Source: Nocardioides lacusdianchii
GTDB lineage: Bacteria > Actinomycetota > Actinomycetes > Propionibacteriales > Nocardioidaceae
Length of the DNA: 64,000 nt
Assembly (NCBI RefSeq): GCF_020102855.1
Contig: NZ_JADHZD010000009.1
Location: 62,001 to 126,000, forward strand
Reading direction: 5' to 3'
Below the pieces are notes generated by a model. That model was given only the letters and a program-made list of their open reading frames with translations, was not told the DNA's origin and searched no databases. This document shows, in pieces, positions 8,503 through 17,540 of the stretch (positions are counted from its first letter, which is position 1; each line of letters opens with the position of its first letter). A program made the position numbers and the translations under genes.

Positions 8503-9749
8503 TGTACCTCCACTACTCCGCGATCTCCGACGTCGGGCGCGTACGCCGGGAGAACCAGGACAGCGGCTACGCCGGTCCGTGGCTGCTCACGGTCTGCGAC
8601 GGCGTCGGCGGCGCGGTGCGCGGCGACCTCGCCTCGAGCACCGCCGTCCAGGCGCTGCGCAAGCTCGACCAGGAGCCCGACGACGACATCCTCGGCCAGG
8701 TGGCCGGCGCCGTGCACCGCGCGGACGACCGGATCGGTGAGCTCGTCGAGGAGGACCCCGACCTCAACGGCACCTCCACCACCGCGACGGTCGCGCTCTT
8801 CGACGGCACCCGGTTCGGCATCGGCCACATCGGCGACAGCCGCGCCTACCTCTACCGCGGCGGCGAGCTGCGCCAGCTCACCCACGACCACACCTTCGTG
8901 CAGTCCCTCATCGACGAGGGCCGCATCACCGAGGAGCAGTCGCGGACCCACCCGCACCGCAACCTCATCCTCAAGGCGCTCGACGGCATCCGCCACGAGG
9001 AGCCCGACCTCTTCGAGGTCCCCGCCGAGCCCGGTGACCGCGTCTTCGTGTGCAGCGACGGCGCCTGCGGCACGCTGAGCCCCGAGCGGATGGCCGACAT
9101 CCTCTCCACCGGCACCCCCGACTTCGCCGCGGTCGAGCTCGTCCGCGCCAGTCTCGAGGCCGGCAGCACCGACAACGTCACCTGCATCGTCGCCGACGTC
9201 TCCGAGGAGCCGCCGCCCGAGGACCTGGTCCCCCTCCTCGTGGGTGCCGCGGCCGACCTGCCCCGCCGGATGCCGCTCGGCGGCGCCGTCGGCGGGCTGT
9301 TCCGCGGCCACCGCTCCGGCGACACCGGTGAGATCGCCCCGGTCCCGGCCGACGTGCCGAAGGGCGCGTTCGCCGCCGACCCGATCGACCCCGAGGCCGC
9401 CCGCTACGCCCCCCGCGACCCGGGCCGCTACGCCTGGCTGCGCCGCCTGCTCGTCGCCGCGGTCCTCCTCGGCATCGCCTGGGTGGTCCTCGCGGCCGGC
9501 TGGTCGTGGAGCCAGCAGCAGTTCTACGTCGCCGAGCAGGACGGCCGGGTCGCGATCTTCCGCGGCATCGACGCTGACCTGCCCGGTTTCTCGCTCTCCC
9601 ACGCCTACGAGATCACCGACGTCGAGCTCACCCGCCTGAGTGACATCGACGCCGAGACCGTGCGCGAGGGCATCGAGGCCGACGACCTGGACGAGGCGCG
9701 GATGACCGTCGACAACTATGCCGCGCGCCAGGACGTCGACTCAGAGTGA
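8502..9749 (+). CDS. pstP: PstP, PP2C-type Ser/Thr phosphatase
   Basis: A 415-residue protein opposing the PknA/PknB kinases. The PP2C metal and active-site motifs are present: RRENQDS, CDGVGGAVRGDLAS, GHIGDSRAYLYR, SDGACGTLS and GSTDNVTCIVAD. After the catalytic domain (about 1-235) and a linker comes one membrane helix (LLVAAVLLGIAWVVLAAGW) and a short external tail of about 80 residues. The start overlaps the fhaB stop (TGATG). The loop SDGACG differs slightly from the common SDGLxD but keeps the metal-binding Asp. Confidence 0.95.
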   Translation: MYLHYSAISDVGRVRRENQDSGYAGPWLLTVCDGVGGAVRGDLASSTAVQALRKLDQEPDDDILGQVAGAVHRADDRIGELVEEDPDLNGTSTTATVALFDGTRFGIGHIGDSRAYLYRGGELRQLTHDHTFVQSLIDEGRITEEQSRTHPHRNLILKALDGIRHEEPDLFEVPAEPGDRVFVCSDGACGTLSPERMADILSTGTPDFAAVELVRASLEAGSTDNVTCIVADVSEEPPPEDLVPLLVGAAADLPRRMPLGGAVGGLFRGHRSGDTGEIAPVPADVPKGAFAADPIDPEAARYAPRDPGRYAWLRRLLVAAVLLGIAWVVLAAGWSWSQQQFYVAEQDGRVAIFRGIDADLPGFSLSHAYEITDVELTRLSDIDAETVREGIEADDLDEARMTVDNYAARQDVDSE

Positions 9750-9762
9750 CGGGGGTGCTGCG

Positions 9763-11166
9763 ATGAGTCAGACCGGGACCCTGATGGGCTTCGTGCACCG
9801 GCGCCGCCGGGGCGCGGAGCTGTTCCTGCTCGTCCTCGCCCTCGCGGTCGGCATCGGCGCCTACGCCGCGGTCGGCCTGGGCCTCGAGGGCCAGGTGCCG
9901 GCCGACATCGTCGGATACGGCGGATGGCTCACCGCGCTGATCGTCGCCGCCCACGTGACCGTGCGCATCGTCGCGCCGTACGCCGACCCGGTGCTGCTGC
10001 CGCTGGTGGCCGCGCTCAACGGGTTCGGTCTGGCCATCCTCCGCCGCCTCGACATCACCTACGAGGCGCTCGGCGACCCGCACACCTTCGCCCGCCAGCA
10101 GCTGGTGTGGATGACGGTCGGAGTCGTGCTGTTCATCGTCACGCTGGTGCTGATGCGCGACCACCGCGTCCTCCAGCGCTTCACTTACACCGCCGGCCTG
10201 GCCGGCATCGTGCTGCTGATCCTGCCGTTCCTCCCGCTGATCGGCCGCGAGATCAACGGTGCCCGCATCTGGATCAACGTCGCCGGCTTCAGCTTCCAGC
10301 CCGGCGAGGTGGCGAAGGTGATGCTGGTGATCGCCTTCTCCGGCTACCTCGTCCTGCACCGCGACGCCCTCGCGCTCGCCGGGCGGCGCGTGGTCTTCGT
10401 CGACCTCCCGCGCGGGCGCGACCTGGGCCCGATCATGGCGATGTTCGGGATCTCGATGATGATACTGGTGCTCCAGAACGACCTCGGCTCCTCGCTGCTG
10501 TTCTTCGGCCTCTTCCTGGCCATGCTCTACGTCGCCACCGAGCGGCCCGGCTGGCTGGTCGTGGGGGCGGCACTCTTCGGGGCCGGCGCGCTGGCGGCGT
10601 ACACGTTCGTCGACAACGTGCAGAACCGCTTCAACTTCTGGCTGCACCCGCTCGACTACTACGACGACTCGCCCGGCAGCTTCCAGCTCGTCGAGGCGCT
10701 CTTCGGACAGGGCTGGGGCGGGCTGATCGGCCGCGGGTTCGGCGACGGCTTCCCCGAGCGCGTGCCGTTCGCCTACTCCGACTTCATCATCTCCACGATC
10801 GGCGAGGAGCTCGGGCTGACCGCCGTCATGGCGATCGTGCTCTGCTACGGCCTGATCGTCGAGCGCGCCCTGCGCATCGCGCTGATCTCCCGTGACGGGT
10901 TCGGCAAGCTGATGGCGGTCGGGCTCGGCGCGATCTTCGCCCTCCAGGTCTTCGTCGTCATCGGTGGCGTCACGGGCCTCATCCCGCTGACCGGCCTCAC
11001 CACCCCGTTCCTGTCCTACGGAGGCTCCTCGCTGGTCGCCAACTGGGTGGTCATCGCCCTCCTGCTGCGCATCTCCGACCAGGCCCGGCGCCCGGCGCCG
11101 CGACTGGACCCGGTCGACGACTCGGCCGCCGACAGCGAGCACACCCAGGTGGTGAAGCTGCGGTGA
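9763..11166 (+). CDS. rodA: RodA/FtsW-family SEDS glycosyltransferase
   Basis: A 467-residue polytopic membrane protein of the SEDS family that polymerises lipid II into glycan strands together with a class B PBP. About ten hydrophobic helices are visible. Conserved pieces include NGARIWINVAGFSFQPGEVAK, LQNDLGSSLLFFG and the C-terminal GLTTPFLSYGGSSL motif. The ATG at 9763 follows a GGGGGTG ribosome site and lies 13 bases after pstP. The partner pbpA is immediately downstream. Confidence 0.94.
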   Translation: MSQTGTLMGFVHRRRRGAELFLLVLALAVGIGAYAAVGLGLEGQVPADIVGYGGWLTALIVAAHVTVRIVAPYADPVLLPLVAALNGFGLAILRRLDITYEALGDPHTFARQQLVWMTVGVVLFIVTLVLMRDHRVLQRFTYTAGLAGIVLLILPFLPLIGREINGARIWINVAGFSFQPGEVAKVMLVIAFSGYLVLHRDALALAGRRVVFVDLPRGRDLGPIMAMFGISMMILVLQNDLGSSLLFFGLFLAMLYVATERPGWLVVGAALFGAGALAAYTFVDNVQNRFNFWLHPLDYYDDSPGSFQLVEALFGQGWGGLIGRGFGDGFPERVPFAYSDFIISTIGEELGLTAVMAIVLCYGLIVERALRIALISRDGFGKLMAVGLGAIFALQVFVVIGGVTGLIPLTGLTTPFLSYGGSSLVANWVVIALLLRISDQARRPAPRLDPVDDSAADSEHTQVVKLR

Positions 11167-12635
11167 ACAAGCCCATCCGCGTCGTCGCGGTCTTCTGCCT
11201 CGTCCTCTTCATGGCGCTGCTGGTCAACTCGACCTACCTGATGTACGTCCGCGCCGGCGACCTGGCCGAGGACCCGCGCAACCGCCGCATCCTCACCGCC
11301 ACCTACTCCCGCGAGCGCGGGGCGATCCTGGTCGGCGACGAGGCGATCGCGCGCAGCGTGCCGTCCAACGACAAGTACCGCTTCCAGCGCACCTACTCCG
11401 AGCCCTTCAAGTACGCCCATGTGACCGGCTACTTCTCCTACTTCAGCTCCACCGGTGTCGAGCGCTCGCAGAACTCCGTCCTGTCCGGCGACGACTCGCG
11501 GCTGTTCGTCACGCGCCTCGTCGACATGCTCAGCAACGGCGACCCCAAGGGCGGCAACGTCCAGCTCACCCTCGACGCGGCCGCGCAGGACGCCGCATGG
11601 AACGGCCTCGAGGCGCTCCCCGGCGACGCCGAGGGGGCGGTCGTGGCCCTCGAGCCGACGACCGGTCGGGTCCTGGCGATGGCATCGACCCCGAGCTACG
11701 ACCCCAACGTCCTGGCCTCCCACGACTTCGGCGCGGTGAGCGAGGCGAGCGAACGCCTCAACGAAGACCCGCGCGAGCCGCTGGTCAACCGTGCCATCTC
11801 CACCACCCTGCCGCCGGGCTCGACCTTCAAGCTCGTCACCGCGGCGGCCGCGATCGAGTCAGGTGACTACGACGCCGACTCGATGGTGCCGGGCGGCTTC
11901 CGCTACCAGCTGCCCCAGTCCTCGACCACGATCGGCAACTGGGACGGCGGCAACTGCGGCGGCCGCCGGATCACGATGACCCAGGCCCTGCAGGTCTCCT
12001 GCAACGTCTCCTTCCTCAGCCTGGCCAACGAGCTCGGCACCGAGGCGATGGCTGACCAGGCCGAGGCCTTCGGCTTCAACTCCACCTCGTTGGAGGACCT
12101 CCCCGGGCAGGCGCCGTCGCTCTACCCGCGCGACATGGACGCACCGCAGACCGCGATGTCGGGCATCGGCCAGTCCAGCGTCACCGCCACTCCCCTGCAG
12201 ATGGCGATGGTGGCCGCCGCGATCGCCAACGACGGCGACGTGATGCGTCCCTACGTCGTCGAGGAGGTGCGCGCGCCCAACCTGTCGGTCCTCGACCGCA
12301 CCGACCCCGAGACCATCAGCAAGGCCATCTCGAGCAGCACCGCCGACGAGCTCACCGAGATGATGGTGGCCACGGTCGACTCCGGGACCGCCTCCCCGGC
12401 GCAGATCCCGGGCATCGACGTCGCCGGCAAGACCGGCACCGCGGAGTCCACCGCAGACCGGCCGCCCTACGCCTGGTTCGTCGCCTTCGCGCCGGCGGAC
12501 GATCCCCAGGTCGCGGTCGCGGTGCTCGTGCAGTCCAGCGACACCTCTCCCGACGAGATCGGCGGCGGTGCCCTCGGCGGGCCGATCGCGAAGGCGGTCA
12601 TGGAGGCGGTCATGGAGGCGGTGATCAACCGGTGA
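11163..12635 (+). CDS. pbpA: PbpA, class B penicillin-binding transpeptidase
   Basis: A 490-residue class B PBP. It has an N-terminal membrane anchor (VVAVFCLVLFMALLVNSTYL), a dimerisation region, then the transpeptidase domain with PPGSTFKLVT (SxxK nucleophile motif), a SCN motif (QVSCNVSF) and KTGTAE (KTG motif). It crosslinks peptidoglycan with the adjacent SEDS protein. The GTG start overlaps the rodA stop by four bases (GTGA). Confidence 0.95.
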   Translation: MNKPIRVVAVFCLVLFMALLVNSTYLMYVRAGDLAEDPRNRRILTATYSRERGAILVGDEAIARSVPSNDKYRFQRTYSEPFKYAHVTGYFSYFSSTGVERSQNSVLSGDDSRLFVTRLVDMLSNGDPKGGNVQLTLDAAAQDAAWNGLEALPGDAEGAVVALEPTTGRVLAMASTPSYDPNVLASHDFGAVSEASERLNEDPREPLVNRAISTTLPPGSTFKLVTAAAAIESGDYDADSMVPGGFRYQLPQSSTTIGNWDGGNCGGRRITMTQALQVSCNVSFLSLANELGTEAMADQAEAFGFNSTSLEDLPGQAPSLYPRDMDAPQTAMSGIGQSSVTATPLQMAMVAAAIANDGDVMRPYVVEEVRAPNLSVLDRTDPETISKAISSSTADELTEMMVATVDSGTASPAQIPGIDVAGKTGTAESTADRPPYAWFVAFAPADDPQVAVAVLVQSSDTSPDEIGGGALGGPIAKAVMEAVMEAVINR

Positions 12636-14101
12636 CGACCCTGGCCCCGGGCGGCCACGTCGACGACGCCCGCCGCTACGTCCTGGAGTCCCGCATCGCC
12701 ACCGGGGGCATGGGCGAGGTCTGGTCGGCACGCGACACCGTGCTCGACCGCGCCGTCGCAGTGAAGGTGCTCAAGACCGAGTACGCCGACGACGCGCTCT
12801 TCCGCACCCGCTTCGAGACCGAGGCCCGCCACGCGGCAGCCCTCCAGCACCCCGGCATCGCGTCGGTGTTCGACTACGGCGAGAGCTCCCTCGACGACGG
12901 CTCGGGAACCCCTCGTCCCTACCTCGTGATGGAGCTCGTCGAGGGCCAGCCACTGTCGGCGCTGCTGCGCCCCGACGCACCGCTCGACCCCGCAGCCGCG
13001 CAGGACCTGCTCGCGCAGGCCGCCGACGCGCTCGGCGTGGCCCACGCCGCCGGCATCGTGCACCGCGACGTCAAGCCCGCCAACCTGCTCGTCACGCCCG
13101 ACCGGCGGGTCAAGGTCACCGACTTCGGCATCGCGCGTGCCGCGGAGGGCATGGCGCTGACGAAGACCGGCGAGGTGATGGGCACGCCCGCCTACATCTC
13201 CCCCGAGCAGGCCGAGGGCGGCACCGCGAGCGCCGCCTCCGACGTCTACTCGCTCGGCGTCGTCGCCTTCGAGTGCCTCGCCGGGCGCAAGCCCTTCGTC
13301 GCCGACAGTGCCGTGGCCACCGCGATCGCCCATCTGCGCGACCCGGTGCCCGACCTGCCCGCCTCCGTGCCGGGCGACCTCGCTGCCGTCGTACGCCGTG
13401 CACTGTCCAAGGCACCCGGGGACCGCTACTCCGACGGCGCCGAGCTCGCCCGCGCCCTGCGTGAGCCCGCCGGGGCCGCGACCGTGGTCGCACCGGCCGT
13501 GGTGCCGCCGGCCGGCTCCTCGACGCAGGTGATGCCGACCGTGGCGCCGGCCGCGCCGGCCGCTGCCGCCCCTGTTCCCGCGCCCGCGCCCGACCGACGT
13601 CGTACGCCGGCGCCGTGGCCGCTGCTGCTCGGCATCGCTGCCGTGCTCGCGGCCGTACTGCTGGCGGTGTGGCTCGGCACCCGCGACGACACCGACTCCA
13701 CCTCCGGCGAGACCGACACTCCCTCGCAGACGCCCGAGCCGTCGCAGACGCCGACCGGGACACCCACCGAGACTCCGACCGAGACCCCGACCGAGACCCC
13801 GACCGAGACGCCCACAGAGACCCCGAGCGAGACGGAGTCGCCGGAGCCTGCGACCGTCGAGGTCGACCCGGCGGCCTACGTCGGGCGCGACCGCAAGGAC
13901 GTGGAGAAGGAGCTGCGCGACCTCGGCCTCGAGCCCACGCCGGTGGAGCTGGAGAACCCCGGCGACCAGCCCGAGGGCATCGTGGCCTCGGTGGAGCCGA
14001 GCGGCACCCTCCAGGAGGGCGACACGGTGGCGGTGAGCTACTGGGCCAAGGTGCCGCCGGGCCAGGAGAAGCAGGACGACGGAGAGGGCGACGAGGGATG
14101 A
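12632..14101 (+). CDS. pknA: PknA, Ser/Thr protein kinase with one PASTA-like domain
   Basis: A 489-residue membrane kinase. Residues about 10-275 hold the Hanks kinase: glycine loop ATGGMGEV, VAVKVLK lysine, HRDVKPANLL catalytic loop, TDFGIARA and GTPAYISPEQ activation segment. A Pro/Ala linker, a membrane helix (PLLLGIAAVLAAVLLAVWLG), a TPTETP repeat spacer and a single PASTA-like unit (VGRDRKDVEKELRDLGLEPT ... GDTVAVSYW) follow. Mycobacterial PknA has no clear PASTA domain, so this extracellular unit is a lineage trait. The GTG start overlaps the pbpA stop. Confidence 0.94.
   Translation: MTTLAPGGHVDDARRYVLESRIATGGMGEVWSARDTVLDRAVAVKVLKTEYADDALFRTRFETEARHAAALQHPGIASVFDYGESSLDDGSGTPRPYLVMELVEGQPLSALLRPDAPLDPAAAQDLLAQAADALGVAHAAGIVHRDVKPANLLVTPDRRVKVTDFGIARAAEGMALTKTGEVMGTPAYISPEQAEGGTASAASDVYSLGVVAFECLAGRKPFVADSAVATAIAHLRDPVPDLPASVPGDLAAVVRRALSKAPGDRYSDGAELARALREPAGAATVVAPAVVPPAGSSTQVMPTVAPAAPAAAAPVPAPAPDRRRTPAPWPLLLGIAAVLAAVLLAVWLGTRDDTDSTSGETDTPSQTPEPSQTPTGTPTETPTETPTETPTETPTETPSETESPEPATVEVDPAAYVGRDRKDVEKELRDLGLEPTPVELENPGDQPEGIVASVEPSGTLQEGDTVAVSYWAKVPPGQEKQDDGEGDEG
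13744..13832 (+). repeat. TPTE-encoding tandem repeat in pknA
   Basis: Repeated 12-base units of the accgagaccccg type encode TPTE repeats between the membrane helix and the PASTA-like unit of PknA. A similar array lies at the end of pknB. Confidence 0.8.
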
Positions 14102-15924
14102 CGCAGCCGGAGCCGACGCTGATCGGTGGCCGCTACGAGCTCGGCGAGCTGCTCGGCCGCGGCGGCATGGCCGAGGTCCGCAAGGGCAAGGACCAGCGCC
14201 TGGGCCGCACGGTCGCGGTCAAGAGGCTGCGCACCGACCTGGCCAGCGACGCCACCTTCCAGGCGCGCTTCCGGCGCGAGGCCCAGTCCTCGGCGTCCCT
14301 GAACCACCCGGCGATCGTCTCGACCTACGACACCGGCGAGGAGATGGCGACCGACGGCTCCGGCGTCGCCCAGCCCTACATCGTCATGGAGTGCGTCGAG
14401 GGACGCACCCTGCGCGACATCCTGCGCGAGGGTCGCAAGATCCTGCCCGAACGGGCGCTCGAGATCACCGCCGGCGTGCTGGCTGCGCTCGACTACAGCC
14501 ACCGTGCGGGGATCATCCACCGCGACATCAAGCCCGGCAACGTGATGCTCACGCCGTCCGGCGACGTCAAGGTGATGGACTTCGGCATCGCCCGCGCGAT
14601 CTCCGACGCCGCCTCCACGATGACCCAGACCGCGGCCGTGGTGGGCACCGCGCAGTACCTCTCCCCCGAGCAGGCCCGCGGCGAGACCGTCGACTCGCGC
14701 TCGGACGTCTACTCCACCGGCTGCATGCTCTACGAGCTCCTCACCGGCCGTCCGCCGTTCGTCGGCGACAGCCCGGTTGCCGTGGCCTACCAGCACGTCC
14801 GCGAGCCGGCCTCCCCGCCGTCGGACCTCGACGACCAGCTCGACCCCGAGATCGACGCCATCGTGATGAAGTCGCTGGCCAAGCGGGTCGAGGACCGCTA
14901 CCAGAGCGCCGCGGCGATGAAGGCCGACATCGAGCGCTACCTGTCCGGCCACCCGATCCAAGCGCCCGCGGTCCTCCCGACCGCGGCCGACACGCAGTAC
15001 GTCCCCGCGGCACCGCCAGCCGACGCGACCACCACCATGACCGCCGCACCACCGCCCCGTCAGGGCCAGGAGCAGCAGTCGTCCGGCGGGCGTACGGCGT
15101 GGTGGGTGCTGGGCGGTCTCCTCCTCGTGCTCCTCCTCGGGTTCGGCGCCTACCTGCTCAACGGGGTGCTCTTCGAGGAGGCGCCCGAGCGCGACCCCGT
15201 CCCCAACCTCGTCGGGCTGACCGAGGACGAGGCGCGCCTCGCGATCGCCGACGCCGGGTTCCGGGTCGGCCGCGTCACCCGGGAGACCTCCGACACCGTC
15301 GAGGCCGACCGGGTCATCGAGCAGCGTCCCAACCGCGACGCCTTCGTCGACCCCGGCAGCTCGGTCGACTTCGTGCTGTCCCTGGGCCAGCCCGAGGTCG
15401 AGGTGCCCAGCGTGGTCGGGAACCTCCGCGCCGACGCACGTGCCCAGCTGATCGCGCTGGGCCTGCGCGTCCGGTTCCAGGCGGAGGACTCCGACGAGGA
15501 CCGCAACGAGGTCCTGCGCACCGAGCCTGCCGCCGGCACCTCGGTGGCGGAGAACACCACCATCACCGTCGTGTTCTCAGACGGCCCCGAGAAGGTACCG
15601 GACGTCCGCGGCCTGCAGGAGCGCGAGGCCGAGCGGACGATCCGTGAGGCCGGCTTCGTCGCCGACGTGCGCACCGACCCGGCTTCCACCGAGCCGCAGG
15701 GCACGGTCGTGGACCAGATCCCCGTCGGCGGCACGCTCGACCAGGGCAGCACCGTGACGATCTTCGTCTCCGCCTTCGAGGAACCGACCGAGACGCCCAC
15801 CGAGACGCCCACCGAGACACCGACCGAGACGCCGGTGCCCACGGAGACGCCCGTCCCGACGGAGACGCCGGTGCCCACCGAGACGCCGCCCACCAGCCCG
15901 ACCCCCCGCGCCTCGCGCGACTGA
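14098..15924 (+). CDS. pknB: PknB, Ser/Thr protein kinase with three PASTA domains
   Basis: A 608-residue receptor kinase. The kinase domain has GRGGMAEV (about residues 20-27), catalytic loop HRDIKPGNVM (141-150), DFGIARA (161-167) and GTAQYLSPEQ. A membrane helix (WWVLGGLLLVLLLGFGAYLL) leads to three consecutive PASTA domains, opening VPNLVGLTEDEAR, VPSVVGNLRADAR and VPDVRGLQEREAE, that in relatives bind muropeptides or lipid II. Mycobacterial PknB has four. The protein ends in a Thr/Pro/Glu repeat tail instead. ATG overlaps the pknA stop (ATGA). It closes the operon. Confidence 0.95.
   Translation: MTQPEPTLIGGRYELGELLGRGGMAEVRKGKDQRLGRTVAVKRLRTDLASDATFQARFRREAQSSASLNHPAIVSTYDTGEEMATDGSGVAQPYIVMECVEGRTLRDILREGRKILPERALEITAGVLAALDYSHRAGIIHRDIKPGNVMLTPSGDVKVMDFGIARAISDAASTMTQTAAVVGTAQYLSPEQARGETVDSRSDVYSTGCMLYELLTGRPPFVGDSPVAVAYQHVREPASPPSDLDDQLDPEIDAIVMKSLAKRVEDRYQSAAAMKADIERYLSGHPIQAPAVLPTAADTQYVPAAPPADATTTMTAAPPPRQGQEQQSSGGRTAWWVLGGLLLVLLLGFGAYLLNGVLFEEAPERDPVPNLVGLTEDEARLAIADAGFRVGRVTRETSDTVEADRVIEQRPNRDAFVDPGSSVDFVLSLGQPEVEVPSVVGNLRADARAQLIALGLRVRFQAEDSDEDRNEVLRTEPAAGTSVAENTTITVVFSDGPEKVPDVRGLQEREAERTIREAGFVADVRTDPASTEPQGTVVDQIPVGGTLDQGSTVTIFVSAFEEPTETPTETPTETPTETPVPTETPVPTETPVPTETPPTSPTPRASRD
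15781..15895 (+). repeat. TPTE/PVPTE-encoding tandem repeat at the pknB 3' end
   Basis: A degenerate array of 12-18 base units encodes TPTETPTE and then PVPTETPVPTE at the PknB C-terminus, outside the last PASTA domain. It is compositionally like the pknA array. Confidence 0.8.
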
Positions 15925-15936
15925 TCGCAGCGGCGC

Positions 15937-16689
15937 TCAGCCGTCGAGGGGCGTCGCGTAGGTGAGGTCGAGCAGTCCGGCGTACGCCGGCGCGGTGACC
16001 GACTCGAGCTGGCTCATGTCCCACGAGACGCCGCCACCCGGGATCGCGGTGTAGTCGCGGTAGGTCGCCAGGATCGGGTCGGTGGTGAGCTCGGCCTCGA
16101 GCCGGGCGGTGTCGCCGATGCCGACGATGACGTAGGGCGGGGAGTAGGGCAGGCCGTGCAGGGTCACCTGGTTGCCCTCGCACTTGATGCCGGTGGTGGA
16201 GATGAGTCGCTGGCCCTGGATGGTGACGGCCTCCGCGCCGGCGTTCCACATGGCGTTGGCGACGGCCTGGATGTCCTGCTGGTGCACCACCAGGTCGTTG
16301 GGGTCGCCCTCGTAGGCGAACCGAGCCTCCGGCGAGGCGTCGTCGAGCACGACCTGGACGCCCGCGCCGGTCTTCTCGGTCAGCCCGGCGGGGTCGACGA
16401 GCGTCGCGATCTCGTCCTGCACCCGTCCCACCGACCGGTCTCCCAGCTGCGTGCTCAGCGCCTCGACCTCGGCGTTGAGGGTCGCGACCCGCTCGGTCAG
16501 GTCGCCGGTCTCGTCCCGCTCGGCGCGCACCACGGACGCGAGGTCGGTGAGGCGGCCACCGCGCAGGTCGAGGCCGTCGCTCTGCTCCGCGCTCACCGCG
16601 AACAGCACGCCGCTCAGCAGCACCATGACCGGCGTCGCCACCCGCCAGAGGCGGTGGCGTGCGGGGCGCACGTGTGACTGGGGCGACAT
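15937..16689 (-). CDS. DUF881 family membrane-anchored protein
   Basis: A 250-residue protein with a short basic N-terminus, one membrane helix (VATPVMVLLSGVLFAVSA), an external coiled coil (about residues 45-95: VVRAERDETGDLTERVATLN) and a globular DUF881 domain with the conserved VHQQDIQAVANAMWNAGAEA and QRLISTT stretches. DUF881 proteins sit near divisome and kinase genes in many actinobacteria; biochemical role unknown. It is convergent with pknB, with only 12 bases between stops. Confidence 0.9.
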   Translation of the reverse strand: MSPQSHVRPARHRLWRVATPVMVLLSGVLFAVSAEQSDGLDLRGGRLTDLASVVRAERDETGDLTERVATLNAEVEALSTQLGDRSVGRVQDEIATLVDPAGLTEKTGAGVQVVLDDASPEARFAYEGDPNDLVVHQQDIQAVANAMWNAGAEAVTIQGQRLISTTGIKCEGNQVTLHGLPYSPPYVIVGIGDTARLEAELTTDPILATYRDYTAIPGGGVSWDMSQLESVTAPAYAGLLDLTYATPLDG

Positions 16690-16784
16690 GCCGACTACGC
16701 TAACCCCCCGTCGGGTGCTACGCAGCCTCGGCGAGGCGTCGACGTACGCCGACGAACCGCATCAGCCAAGCCACAGGAGCAGCA

Positions 16785-17237
16785 GTGTCGAAGTCCACGA
16801 CGGTCACCACCGGGGAGAAGAGCTCGCTCGTCACCCCCAGGTTCCTGATCAGTCTCCTCCTGGTCGTCGCCGGCATCGGCTGGATCGTCTACTACTACGT
16901 CGGCCCCCGCGGCAACCCGCTCGCCTTCCCGCCCGTCGAGGGCTCGCCGAAGGCGATCGCCGACCTCGGGAGGTGGAACTACGCCATCGGCTTCGGCCTG
17001 CTCATGCTCGGCCTCATCGTGTCCGCGCACCCCTCGACCCCGCTCGGCCGCGGCCGCGGCGTCGTGGTCGGCATGCTGGGCTGCTTCCTGGTCGGACTGA
17101 TCTGGATCTGCACCTTCTACGTCTTCTCCGACGACCTCTCCAGCCTGTGGGTCATGAACGACCTCGGGCAGTGGAACCTGGTCGTCGGCATCGCCTTCAT
17201 GGCGGTCGGCTTCAGCTTCGCGACCAAGTGGGAGTAG
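16785..17237 (+). CDS. crgA: CrgA, cell division protein, internally duplicated
   Basis: A 150-residue four-helix membrane protein. CrgA is normally about 85-95 residues with two helices, recruiting PBPs and FtsZ-ring proteins at the septum. Here the two-helix unit occurs twice: helix WIVYYYVG then LGRWNYAIGFGLLMLGLIVSA, and helix GMLGCFLVGLIWICTFYVF then LGQWNLVVGIAFMAVGFSFA followed by TKWE. The second unit matches the classic CrgA ending. The start is GTG with AGGAG upstream (cacaggagcagca). Confidence 0.9.
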   Translation: MSKSTTVTTGEKSSLVTPRFLISLLLVVAGIGWIVYYYVGPRGNPLAFPPVEGSPKAIADLGRWNYAIGFGLLMLGLIVSAHPSTPLGRGRGVVVGMLGCFLVGLIWICTFYVFSDDLSSLWVMNDLGQWNLVVGIAFMAVGFSFATKWE

Positions 17238-17275
17238 GTTCTCCCTCGGCCCCGTAGAACGGGCCCCGCGCCTCG

Positions 17276-17327
17276 AGCGGTGAGTGAGGCGCCTTCCTGG
17301 GGAAGGGAAGGCGTCTCTCTCACCGCT
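17276..17327. terminator. bidirectional hairpin between crgA and the DnaA-box cluster
   Basis: A long imperfect stem: agcggtgag ... gccttcc pairs with ggaaggc ... ctcaccgct around a short loop. It lies 38 bases after the crgA stop and fits a terminator. Confidence 0.7.
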
Positions 17328-17382
17328 TGAGTCGATTTCGGGGGATTTGCACACAGCAAGCGCCCCTCGCACACCTGTGCGG

Positions 17383-17460
17383 ATTTCCACACTGTGGAGA
17401 ACCCCTGTGGAGAATTACACGCCTGTAGTTATCCACACCTGTGTGCACACCTGTGGAACA
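17383..17460. other. cluster of DnaA-box-like 9-mers
   Basis: Within 78 bases: TTATCCACA at 17429-17437 (the exact bacterial DnaA consensus), TGTGGAGAA at 17393-17401 and again at 17406-17414 (one mismatch, opposite orientation), TGTGGAACA at 17452-17460 and ATTTCCACA at 17383-17391. The 300-base gap between crgA and the rhomboid gene contains nothing else apart from the hairpin. oriC itself is expected beyond gyrA, outside the window, so this may be an auxiliary DnaA-binding site. Confidence 0.6.
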
Positions 17461-17540
17461 ACAGCGGACGCAGCACGGCCCCCGCTCCACGTCGTACGAC
17501 GCGGGGCGGGGGCCGATGTCACGGAGCCGGCGGGCGGACC

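Noticed and set aside
8409..11142. Two long minus-strand frames (397 and 504 codons) across pstP and rodA
   Set aside because: Shadows of well-identified plus-strand genes; Glu/Val/Gly-rich composition and no domain.
13744..15895. CRISPR-like repeats in the kinase genes
   Set aside because: Short in-frame 12-base units without unique spacers; they encode TPTE linkers.
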